Source of the DNA: Variovorax sp. CF313
GTDB lineage: Bacteria > Pseudomonadota > Gammaproteobacteria > Burkholderiales > Burkholderiaceae_C
Assembly (NCBI RefSeq): GCF_000282635.1
Contig: NZ_AKIW01000096.1
Location: forward strand, 1 to 37,058
Length of the DNA: 37,058 nucleotides
Direction: 5' to 3'
Shown here: positions 30,506-37,058 of the stretch, one piece after another
How the letters are laid out: every line of letters starts with the position of its first letter
How positions within the stretch are numbered: the stretch's first letter is position 1
Notes under the pieces: generated by a model
What the model saw: only the letters and a program-made list of their open reading frames with translations
Told to the model about the DNA's origin: nothing
Database searches by the model: none
Position numbers and translations under genes: made by a program

Positions 30506-30910
30506 TCAACCTGTTCCGGACGAGGAATGCAGCGCCTTGGCCTGCCCGATGCAGAAGTCGACCAGCGCGTCGATTTCGTTCGACTTGTCGAACACCGCAT
30601 CGACCCCGAACTCGGCGCAACGCCGCCTGATGTCGGGCGTCGCATAGTTGCTGAGAACCACCACCTTCTGCACGGGCTTGCGCGACTGGCAGGCCTGGAG
30701 CACCCCCAGGCCGCTGCCTTGCTTGAGAAAGAGATCGACGATGACGAGGTCCCACTCGCCATCGTGGCCGAGCAGCCACGCGCGCGCGCCGCTCTCGGTT
30801 TCGGCGAAGCCAACCACCGTGGTGCAGGTAAGTTCTTCCAGCGTACCAATGAGGTTTTCACGGATCGTGAGGTTGTCTTCGACGACGTAGGTCTGCAATC
30901 TGGAATCCAT
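30506..30910 (-). CDS. Stand-alone response regulator receiver protein
   Basis: This 134-residue protein is only a receiver domain: acidic pair E11-D12 in VVEDN, phospho-acceptor D59 in LVIVDLFLK, S87 in VVLSNYA and K109 in FDKS. No output domain is present, so it would act by protein contact or as a phosphate sink. The ATG at 30910 was chosen because the family pattern begins there. An upstream in-frame ATG at 30946 would add 12 residues, and neither has a well-spaced ribosome-binding site. It converges on the LuxR-type regulator and may belong to the same signalling group. Confidence 0.87.
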   Translation of the reverse strand: MDSRLQTYVVEDNLTIRENLIGTLEELTCTTVVGFAETESGARAWLLGHDGEWDLVIVDLFLKQGSGLGVLQACQSRKPVQKVVVLSNYATPDIRRRCAEFGVDAVFDKSNEIDALVDFCIGQAKALHSSSGTG

Positions 30911-31155
30911 GCCGAACCGCGCTTCCTCTGAGGTTGGCAGGCGCATTCGCGGCGCCTAGCTCCATGACCGCCTGCATATCGAGTGTGAGACGCTTCTGTC
31001 ACACCATCATGCAAGCTTCAACGTGCGGCTGTTGTAGGCGGGTTCCGACGCGTATACCCGGCCCAGTCTGCAACGCACCTTCGTAGGCGGCGCCTCACGG
31101 TTTTTGCGGCCCGCCGCCGACCTGGACGACGCGAGGCCCGTAGTGACAATGACCC

Positions 31156-33165
31156 ATGGCAACGATGATCCTTCGCAACCGGCCCCTCTGGCAGAAGCTG
31201 CTCGCATTCGTCGTGCTGCTGTTCGCGGCGCTGGTCATCGTGCTCGCCTTCTTCCCCTGGGACACGCTGCGCGGACCGGTCAACCGCTATGTCAGCGAGC
31301 AAACGGGGCGCAAGTTCGAGATCACGCGGCGGCTCGACGTGGGCCTTGGCTGGGGGCAGGCAACGGTCAAGCTGGACGGCATCGAGTTTGCCAATCCCTC
31401 TTGGGCGCGCGACCCGTACTTGGTCAAGGCGGACCGCGCCGAGTTCGACATCCGCGTCTGGCCGCTGATCACGAGCAAGGTCGTCATTCCCCGGTTGTTG
31501 CTTTTCTCGCCGACGCTCGGGTTGCAGATGGAGGCCGACGGGCGCCGAACCTGGGCGCTCGGCAAGGACACCTCCGACCCCGGCACGGTGCCCGACATCG
31601 GCCTCATCCAGGTCGATACCGGCGTGGTCGACTTCCTTGCCAAGCACCTCGGCGTCGACCTGCACGCCGACCTGAGCTACGACAGCAGCCGCGGCGAAAT
31701 GCCGCTCAACTACCGCATCAAGGGCCGCTACAAGGGCCAACCGCTGACCGCCAGTGGCCGCACCGGCAACGTGCTGCAGATCAATGCCGCGGGTGCGCCG
31801 CCGTTCCCGATGGAAATCAACGCGGCCGCCGGCCAGACCCAGCTGAAGGCCGCCGGCACCGTGGCCGAGTTGTCGGGGCTCGACGGCATCGATGCCAAGT
31901 TCGAGATCAAGGGCCAGACGCTGGGCGCGCTATACCCGCTGCTCGGCATCGCGCTGCCACAGACTTCGCCCTATGTCCTGAGCGGCAAGCTGGGCAAGCG
32001 CGGCAAGCTGTGGCAGGCCACCGGCCTCAACGGCAGGCTGGGACTGTCCGACATCGCCGGCGACATGCGCTTTGACCAGGCCGGCCAGTTGCCGTACCTG
32101 GCGGGCGACCTGCGTTCGCGCGTGATGGACATGGACGACCTCGGCCCGTTGATCGGCCTGCAGCCCACGGCACGCACTGCCAACGCCGTAGAAGGCGTAG
32201 CCCCGCCCCCGACCATCACGCAGGTCAGGCGCCCGGGCGGCAAGGTGCTCCCCGCGACCCCGCTTGACTTCGAGCGCGTGCGCGCAATGAACGCCGACGT
32301 GAAGTACACGGCCGACCGCATCCGCAACGTGCGCGACATTCCACTCGAGCGCGGCAGCGTTCAGGTCAAGCTGGCCAACGGCGTGCTCACGCTAGATCCG
32401 CTCGACCTCGGCATGGCTGGCGGCAGGTTCGCCGGCGCGATCCGCATCGATGCCTCGAAGAACCCGGCGGATATCCGCGCCTCGCTCGACGTACGGGCGA
32501 TGCAGCTGGCCCGCCTCTTTCCCAAGCTCGAAACGACGGGCAACAGTGTGGGGCGGCTGGACGGGCGCATCAACCTGTCGGGCTCCGGCACTACCGTGGC
32601 CAACTGGCTCGGGGGCGTGTCGGGCGACGTGGCGGTCATGTCGGGGCGTGGCCAGTTCGGCAACCTGCTGCCGGTGTTCGCGACGCTGGTGGGCGGCGAC
32701 ATCATCAAGTTCGTGCTGCGCGGCGACCGCAACGTCGAGCTGCGCTGCGCGGCGTTGGCCTTCGACGTAAACAAGGGGCTGATGACGGGGCGCACGATGA
32801 TGGTGGACACGACCAACGCCGTGTTCATCGCCACCGGCCAGGCCAACCTGGCAACCGAGGGGCTCGACTTCGTGATCCACCCGGAGCCCAAGAGCAAGAA
32901 CATCCTGTCGATCCGCACGCCGCTGGTATTGAATGGCACCTTTGGAGCGCCGAAGGGCGGCCTGCAGGCGGGGCCGCTGGCGGGACGCGGCCTGGCCGCA
33001 CTGGCGCTGGGCGCCGTCAATCCGCTGCTGGCACTGGCCGCGACCGTCGAAACCGGGCCGGGTGCGGATTCCGATTGCAAGAGTGTGCTGGCTCAGGCAA
33101 ACACCCCCGCGGCTGGGGCGCCCGCCAAGGGGGCAGCCCGCGCGAAGGGCGCAAAGCAGCCTTAA
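31156..33165 (+). CDS. AsmA family protein
   Basis: This 669-residue protein has one N-terminal membrane anchor (about 12-33) followed by the AsmA opening, with LRGPVNRYVSEQTGRKFEIT and an early repeat-rich beta structure. The C-terminal AsmA_2-type region includes GRINLSGSGTTVANWLGG and a stretch near LKTP-like RTPLVLNGTFGAPK. AsmA-like proteins are thought to form long bridges moving phospholipid between the two membranes. The C-terminus is a disordered Ala/Lys/Gly tail. Its stop and that of the converging moeB-like gene overlap in TTAA (33162-33165). The start ATG lacks a strong ribosome-binding site. Confidence 0.9.
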   Translation: MATMILRNRPLWQKLLAFVVLLFAALVIVLAFFPWDTLRGPVNRYVSEQTGRKFEITRRLDVGLGWGQATVKLDGIEFANPSWARDPYLVKADRAEFDIRVWPLITSKVVIPRLLLFSPTLGLQMEADGRRTWALGKDTSDPGTVPDIGLIQVDTGVVDFLAKHLGVDLHADLSYDSSRGEMPLNYRIKGRYKGQPLTASGRTGNVLQINAAGAPPFPMEINAAAGQTQLKAAGTVAELSGLDGIDAKFEIKGQTLGALYPLLGIALPQTSPYVLSGKLGKRGKLWQATGLNGRLGLSDIAGDMRFDQAGQLPYLAGDLRSRVMDMDDLGPLIGLQPTARTANAVEGVAPPPTITQVRRPGGKVLPATPLDFERVRAMNADVKYTADRIRNVRDIPLERGSVQVKLANGVLTLDPLDLGMAGGRFAGAIRIDASKNPADIRASLDVRAMQLARLFPKLETTGNSVGRLDGRINLSGSGTTVANWLGGVSGDVAVMSGRGQFGNLLPVFATLVGGDIIKFVLRGDRNVELRCAALAFDVNKGLMTGRTMMVDTTNAVFIATGQANLATEGLDFVIHPEPKSKNILSIRTPLVLNGTFGAPKGGLQAGPLAGRGLAALALGAVNPLLALAATVETGPGADSDCKSVLAQANTPAAGAPAKGAARAKGAKQP

Positions 33166-33938
33166 ACGACGCCGTGGACGGGCAGGGCGGGGCGCTGCGC
33201 GCAGACGCTGCAGTGCGGGTCGCGCGCCACGCGCAGCGTGTCGAAAGATGTGCTGCGTCCGTCGAACATCAGCAGCCTGCCCGCCAGCGACGGCCCGATG
33301 CCGGCCAGCAGCTTTAGCGCTTCGCTGGCCTGCAGCGTGCCGATGGTCCCAACCACGGGACCGAACACACCCAGGACGGCGCAGCGCGTTTCCTCGAAGG
33401 CCGCATCGGGCGGGAACAGGCAGGCGTAGCAGGGCGAGGCGGCGTCACGGGTGTCGTAGACGCTCAACTGCCCGTCGAAGCGGATCGCCGCACCGGCCAC
33501 CAGCGGCCTGCCATGGGCCACGCAGGCGCGGTTGACGGCATGCCGCGTGGCAAAGTTGTCGCAGCAGTCCACGACCACGTCAGCCTCGGCCACCAGGCGC
33601 GACAGCAGCGCCTCGTCGGCGCGCAGGGCGTGGGTTTCGATGGCGATGTCGGGGTTGATGTCGCGCATGGCCCGCGCGGCCGATTCGACCTTGGCGAGGC
33701 CCACCCGCGCGTGGGTGTGGGCAATCTGGCGCTGGAGATTGGTGAGATCGACTTCGTCGTCGTCGACCAGCGCGATGTGGCCGACGCCTGCTGCCGCAAG
33801 GTACAGGGCAACCGGCGAGCCCAGCCCGCCGGCACCTATGACAAGAACTCGCCCGGCCCTGACGCGCGTTTGCCCGTCGATGCCGAACTCCTCCAGAAGG
33901 ATGTGGCGCGAGTAGCGCAGCAGATCGCTATCTTCCAT
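33162..33938 (-). CDS. moeB: MoeB/ThiF/HesA family adenylyltransferase
   Basis: This 258-residue E1-like enzyme adenylates the C-terminal glycine of a small sulfur-carrier protein (MoaD or ThiS) for molybdopterin or thiamine synthesis. The nucleotide motif GAGGLGS is at 35-41, and DDDEVDLTNLQRQ (59-71) carries the ATP-contacting residues. The structural zinc is held by C170-x2-C173 and C243-x2-C246. C186, in TRCAVLGVFGPVVG, lies where ThiF-type enzymes have their reactive cysteine. No ThiS, MoaD or other partner gene is near, so MoeB and ThiF roles cannot be separated. It starts 12 bp after ctpA in the gpmA-ctpA-moeB order. Confidence 0.9.
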   Translation of the reverse strand: MEDSDLLRYSRHILLEEFGIDGQTRVRAGRVLVIGAGGLGSPVALYLAAAGVGHIALVDDDEVDLTNLQRQIAHTHARVGLAKVESAARAMRDINPDIAIETHALRADEALLSRLVAEADVVVDCCDNFATRHAVNRACVAHGRPLVAGAAIRFDGQLSVYDTRDAASPCYACLFPPDAAFEETRCAVLGVFGPVVGTIGTLQASEALKLLAGIGPSLAGRLLMFDGRSTSFDTLRVARDPHCSVCAQRPALPVHGVV

Positions 33939-33950
33939 GCGCCGCCCGGC

Positions 33951-35396
33951 TCAGTTTTCTTTCTTTTCTTCCTTGTTGTCGATGATGACCTGTGTCTTGC
34001 TCACGAGCACCGGCTGGCCCTTCAGGCGGTTGAGCGCCTGCACCAGCGGGAAGTCCTTGTCGGTGCCGAATTCGGGCACCTTGCGGTCCTGCGGCGGCTT
34101 CTTGGCTTCTTCCTCGAGGCGCTTGCGGGCTTCGTCGCGGGCCTTTTCGCGTTCCGGGTCCTTGACTTCGGGGCCCTGGCCGCTGGCCAGGTGCTTCTCG
34201 AGGTCGGCTTCGCGCATGCGCAGGGCGGCAAACGGGCTGCCTTCGGCGCTTTCGTCGATCAGCACGTTGGGCACGATGCCCTTGGCCTGGATCGAGGTGC
34301 CGCTGGGCGTGTAGTAGCGCGCCGTGGTGATCTTCAGGCCGGTATCGGGGCCGAGCGGGCGCACCGTCTGAACCGAGCCCTTGCCGAAGGTCTGGCTGCC
34401 CATGACGGTTGCGCGCTTATGGTCCTGCAGCGCGCCGGCCACGATTTCGCTGGCCGAGGCCGAGCCTTCGTTCACCAGCACCACCAGCGGCACGTTCTTC
34501 AGCGCGGCCGGCAGGCTGCGCAGCGGGTCGCTTCCGGAACGGCGCTGGTAGAACTCCGGCGCCGCCTTGTAGACGGACTTGCTTTCGGCCAGTTGGCCGT
34601 CGGTGGTGACCACCGTGACGTTCTCGGGCAGGAAGGCCGACGACACCGCCACCGCCGCGTCGAGCAAGCCGCCCGGGTCGTTGCGCAGGTCGAGCACCAG
34701 GCCCTTGAGGTTCGGATCTTCCTTGTACATCTCGTCGATCTTCTTCACGAAGTCGTCGACGGTGCGTTCCTGGAACTGCGACAGGCGGATCCAGCCGTAG
34801 CCGGGCTCCATGATCTTGCCGCGGACCGATTGCGTGCGGATTTCCTCGCGCGTGATCGTGACCGGGAAGGTGCGGCTCTCGTCCTTGCGGAAGATGGTCA
34901 GCAGCACCTTGGTGTTGGCTTCGCCGCGCATGCGCTTGACCGCCTCGTTCAGCGACAGGCCGCGCACGGCGGTGTCGTCGATCTTGGTGATCAGGTCGTT
35001 GGGCTTCAGTCCGGCGCGGAAGGCCGGGGAGCCTTCGATGGGCGAGACGACCTTGATCAGGCCGTCTTCCTGCGAAATCTCGATGCCCACGCCGACGAAG
35101 CGGCCGGTGGTGCCCTCGCGGAATTCCTTGAAGGACTTCTTGTCGAAGTACTGGGAATGCGGGTCGAGGCCCGCGACCATGCCCGAAATGGCGTCGGAGA
35201 TGAGCTTTTTCTCGTCGACCGGCTCGACGTAGTCGCTCTTGACCATGCCGAAGACGGCAGCGAGCTGCTGCAATTCCTCGAGCGGCAGCGGCGCAAGCGA
35301 TCCGCGTGCGACGGTCTGCAACGAGACGGTGGTCAGGACGCCGGCAACGGCGCCGGCGGCGACCCAGCCGGTGATCTTCAGTTTCTGGCCCATCAT
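33951..35396 (-). CDS. ctpA: C-terminal processing (S41) peptidase
   Basis: This 481-residue periplasmic protease of the CtpA/Prc family has an N-terminal signal or anchor (about 5-30). A PDZ domain follows (about 98-180, SPAFRAGLKPNDLITKID), then the S41 catalytic core with nucleophile S314 in NEGSASASE and general base K339 in TFGKGSVQ. A strongly charged Glu/Lys/Arg segment (about 415-450) follows the core, and the end is also charged. The ATG at 35396 fits AGGA nine bases upstream; a second ATG follows at 35393. A longer frame to 35552 overlaps the gpmA 3' end and was rejected. It lies between gpmA and the moeB-like gene and is probably cotranscribed with them. Confidence 0.94.
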   Translation of the reverse strand: MMGQKLKITGWVAAGAVAGVLTTVSLQTVARGSLAPLPLEELQQLAAVFGMVKSDYVEPVDEKKLISDAISGMVAGLDPHSQYFDKKSFKEFREGTTGRFVGVGIEISQEDGLIKVVSPIEGSPAFRAGLKPNDLITKIDDTAVRGLSLNEAVKRMRGEANTKVLLTIFRKDESRTFPVTITREEIRTQSVRGKIMEPGYGWIRLSQFQERTVDDFVKKIDEMYKEDPNLKGLVLDLRNDPGGLLDAAVAVSSAFLPENVTVVTTDGQLAESKSVYKAAPEFYQRRSGSDPLRSLPAALKNVPLVVLVNEGSASASEIVAGALQDHKRATVMGSQTFGKGSVQTVRPLGPDTGLKITTARYYTPSGTSIQAKGIVPNVLIDESAEGSPFAALRMREADLEKHLASGQGPEVKDPEREKARDEARKRLEEEAKKPPQDRKVPEFGTDKDFPLVQALNRLKGQPVLVSKTQVIIDNKEEKKEN

Positions 35397-35496
35397 GAGT
35401 GGTTGTCCTTGTCGGCGGCTGTCAAACCAATATACACAGCTTGGAAGCAAATTGCCTGCCGGGGTTCCACGTAGGGCCCGGCAGAAAAGGGTTTCT

Positions 35497-36240
35497 TCAG
35501 CCTTTACCTTGCGAGGCCACCGCGGCGGCGGCCTTTTCGGCGGCCGCGGCATCGCCCAGGTAGTAGTGGCGCATGGGCTTGAGGTCGTCGTCGAGCTCGT
35601 AGACCAGCGGGATGCCGTTCGGGATGTTCAGGCCGACGATGGCGTCGTCGGAGATGCCGTCGAGGTATTTCACCAGCGCCCGGATCGAGTTGCCGTGGGC
35701 CGCGACGACCAGGCGGCGCCCCGTGCGGATGGCTGGCGCCATCGATTCGTTCCAGAACGGCAGCACGCGCGCCACCGTGTCCTTCAGGCACTCGGTCAGC
35801 GGGATCTGCTCGGGCGACAGCTTGGCATAGCGCACGTCGCTGCGCTCGCTGCGCGGGTCGTCGGCTTCCAGCGGCGGGGGCGGGGTGTTGTAGCTGCGGC
35901 GCCAGACCAGCACCTGCTCGTCGCCGTACTTCTTGGCGGTTTCGGCCTTGTTCAGGCCCTGCAGGCCGCCATAGTGGCGCTCGTTCAGGCGCCAGGAATG
36001 GACCACCGGCAGCCATGTGCGGTCGAGCTCGTCGAGCGTGTGCCACAGGGTGCGGGTGGCGCGCTTCAGGACGCTGGTGTAGGCGACGTCGAAGTCGTAA
36101 CCTTCTGCCTTGAGCAGCCGGCCGGCCTGCTTGGCCTGCTCGACGCCGGTTTCCGTGAGGTCGACGTCGGTCCATCCGGTGAAGCGGTTTTCGAGATTCC
36201 AGGTCGATTCGCCGTGACGGATCAATACCAGTTTGTGCAT
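35497..36240 (-). CDS. gpmA: 2,3-bisphosphoglycerate-dependent phosphoglycerate mutase
   Basis: This 247-residue glycolytic enzyme interconverts 3- and 2-phosphoglycerate. The phospho-histidine is H9 in LIRHGES, with E87 in LNERHYGG and H182 in AAHGNS completing the active site. The length matches E. coli GpmA (250). The C-terminus is an Ala-rich tail. It diverges from the rhodanese gene over a 72-bp region, and ctpA follows 100 bp downstream on the same strand. The ATG at 36240 begins exactly at the conserved MHKLVLIRHG. Confidence 0.97.
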   Translation of the reverse strand: MHKLVLIRHGESTWNLENRFTGWTDVDLTETGVEQAKQAGRLLKAEGYDFDVAYTSVLKRATRTLWHTLDELDRTWLPVVHSWRLNERHYGGLQGLNKAETAKKYGDEQVLVWRRSYNTPPPPLEADDPRSERSDVRYAKLSPEQIPLTECLKDTVARVLPFWNESMAPAIRTGRRLVVAAHGNSIRALVKYLDGISDDAIVGLNIPNGIPLVYELDDDLKPMRHYYLGDAAAAEKAAAAVASQGKG

Positions 36241-36279
36241 GTGGGAGGCCTTTGGCTGCGCTTGCGAAACCTCGCATTC

Positions 36280-36285
36280 TAAAAT
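36280..36285 (+). promoter_or_regulatory. Candidate -10 box for the rhodanese-grxC unit
   Basis: TAAAAT lies 27 bases before the rhodanese ATG. AAGGA (36301-36305) is the ribosome-binding site. No clear -35 box was seen. Confidence 0.35.
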
Positions 36286-36312
36286 CCCCGGTTTGCCATT
36301 CAAGGAACCCCC

Positions 36313-36729
36313 GTGAAATTGATCGAATTCGTCACCGCGAACTGGATGCTGATCCTGATCGCGCTCAGCTCCGGCGCCATGCTGGCCTGGCCGCTGGTAC
36401 GGGGTGCGGGCGGCGGAACGCTCACGGCCCAGGGCGCCGTGCAGCTCATCAACCGCGAGCGCGCGGTGCTGGTCGACGTGCGCGAGCCGGAAGAATTCGC
36501 CACCGGCCACATGATCGGCGCCAAGAACGTGCCCCTGAACCAGCTCGAGGAAAAGCTGACGGGCGCGGTCAAGAACAAGACCGTGCCGCTGCTGCTGGTA
36601 TGCGCCACCGGCACCCGCGCCCAGCGTGCCGTGGCCATGGCCAGGAAGCTGGGCTACGAGCAGGCCCAAGCCGTGGCCGGCGGACTCAAAGCCTGGAAAG
36701 ACGCTAACCTGCCGGTTGAAAAAGCCTGA
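36313..36729 (+). CDS. Membrane-anchored rhodanese-like sulfurtransferase
   Basis: This 138-residue protein has one N-terminal membrane segment (about 8-28) followed by a single rhodanese domain (about 35-135). The active-site loop is C97-ATGTR, and VDVREPEEFATGHMIGAKNV is the typical N-terminal rhodanese block. The domain's side of the membrane is not certain from sequence. It resembles YibN-type proteins that precede grxC and secB in many proteobacteria. The gene starts 72 bp from gpmA on the other strand, and grxC follows 20 bp downstream. Confidence 0.92.
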   Translation: MKLIEFVTANWMLILIALSSGAMLAWPLVRGAGGGTLTAQGAVQLINRERAVLVDVREPEEFATGHMIGAKNVPLNQLEEKLTGAVKNKTVPLLLVCATGTRAQRAVAMARKLGYEQAQAVAGGLKAWKDANLPVEKA

Positions 36730-36749
36730 GTCTTCCCAAGGTAGAGAGC

Positions 36750-37010
36750 ATGCAAGCCGTCAAGATGTACACCACCGCCGTCTGCCCTTACTGCATTCGT
36801 GCGAAGCAGATCCTGAAGTCCAAGGGGGTCGAGCAGATCGAGGAGATCCGCATCGACACCGACCCGCAGGCCCGCAACACCATGATGGAGATCACCCAGC
36901 GCCGCACGGTGCCGCAGATCTTCATCGGCGAGACGCACGTGGGCGGCTGCGACGACCTGATGGCTCTCGACGGCCGCGGCGGCCTCGTGCCCCTGCTGCA
37001 GGGTGCGTAA
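36750..37010 (+). CDS. grxC: Glutaredoxin 3
   Basis: This 86-residue glutaredoxin reduces protein disulfides and mixed disulfides with glutathione. The dithiol active site is C12-P-Y-C15. RTVPQIFIGETHVGGCDDL carries the cis-proline and the glutathione-binding GGCDD. Length and start agree with E. coli GrxC (83). It follows the rhodanese gene closely. secB would be the expected next gene but lies beyond the window. The dispersed repeat begins right after its TAA stop. Confidence 0.96.
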   Translation: MQAVKMYTTAVCPYCIRAKQILKSKGVEQIEEIRIDTDPQARNTMMEITQRRTVPQIFIGETHVGGCDDLMALDGRGGLVPLLQGA

Positions 37011-37058
37011 ATAGGCTCTCCCCCAGGCTTCGCGCACTTCGTGTCGCTTCTCCAACCC
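37011..37058 (+). repeat. Dispersed 3'-end repeat, copy 3 (after grxC, cut by window end)
   Basis: ATAGGCTCTCCCCCAGGCTT followed by CGCGCACTTCGTGTCGCTTC matches the first half of copies 1 and 2. It begins immediately after the grxC TAA stop and has the same orientation relative to that gene. The G/C-rich hairpins of the second half would lie outside the window. Confidence 0.85.

Noticed and set aside
30983..31004. TGTGA-N10-TCACA inverted repeat resembling a CRP site
   Set aside because: The CRP consensus has a six-base spacer and this has ten. The inverted repeat GTGTGA/TCACAC is real but cannot be assigned to CRP. It is the only structure seen in 30911-31155.
33100..33165. C-rich/G-rich hairpin sequence at the 3' end of the AsmA gene as a fourth copy of the dispersed repeat
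   Set aside because: It lacks the GGCTTCGCGCACTTCGTG core and codes for the Ala/Lys-rich tail of the AsmA protein.
1..37058. CRISPR arrays, tRNA or rRNA genes, insertion sequences, defence systems
   Set aside because: Looked for on both strands; no regularly spaced repeats, tRNA-like cloverleaf, transposase or defence-gene motifs were recognised.

Overview
The window is GC-rich, densely packed chromosomal DNA from a betaproteobacterium. Gene content and order (ubiE/ubiJ/ubiB, the very large DUF3683 flavin/iron-sulfur oxidoreductase, HIT and DUF971 genes before ubiE, gpmA-ctpA-moeB diverging from rhodanese-grxC) fit the Burkholderiales, family Comamonadaceae, most likely Variovorax or a close relative. 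The genus is inferred from the look of the proteins, not from a search. No phage, insertion sequence, CRISPR array, rRNA or tRNA was found. Almost everything is core metabolism.

Layout. (1) 1-3231, minus strand: ugpB-ugpA-ugpE, a glycerol-3-phosphate type ABC importer whose ATPase gene should lie off the left edge. A terminator-like hairpin sits between ugpB and ugpA. (2) 3460-9688, plus: serA, then a 1292-residue FAD/4Fe-4S oxidoreductase overlapping a HIT gene, which overlaps a DUF971 gene. (3) 9823-13908, plus: a ubiquinone block of ubiE, a Tim44-like membrane protein gene, ubiJ and ubiB. (4) 13957-18001, plus: potF-potG-potH-potI, a polyamine importer. (5) 18063-22137, plus: FmdB zinc ribbon, DUF502 membrane protein, aspS, nudB and an endonuclease/exonuclease/phosphatase gene. 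(6) 22211-25115, plus: a divergent folE, a BLUF blue-light sensor, an EamA transporter and a DUF429 protein. (7) 25241-28180: a stress-type island. csbD and a BON lipoprotein gene on the plus strand converge on a five-gene minus-strand operon (DUF1328, YqjD-like DUF883, YqjE-like holin-X, unknown, ferritin-like). (8) 28378-30910: a CHASE3 histidine kinase diverging from a NarL/LuxR response regulator, with a stand-alone receiver protein converging on it. (9) 31156-37010: an AsmA protein gene, then moeB/thiF-like, ctpA and gpmA on the minus strand, and membrane rhodanese and grxC on the plus strand.

The most unusual signals are non-coding. A dispersed repeat of about 87 bp occurs three times (1-87, 11618-11706, 37011-37058 and cut by the edge). 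Each copy lies directly at the 3' end of a gene and in the same orientation relative to that gene, and in ugpE the stop codon lies inside the repeat. A second intergenic hairpin repeat follows serA. The stress operon and the response-regulator gene share an upstream element that could link them. Three genes (ubiE, ubiJ, folE) have -10-like hexamers 6-7 bases before their start codons and no Shine-Dalgarno sequence, so they may be translated from leaderless mRNAs.

Stretches without genes are all under 300 bp. The longest are 4693-4962 (repeat plus -10 candidate), 30911-31155 (one imperfectly spaced inverted repeat, nothing else recognised), 3232-3459 (ugpB/serA divergent promoter region) and 28181-28377 (shared element, otherwise nothing recognised).
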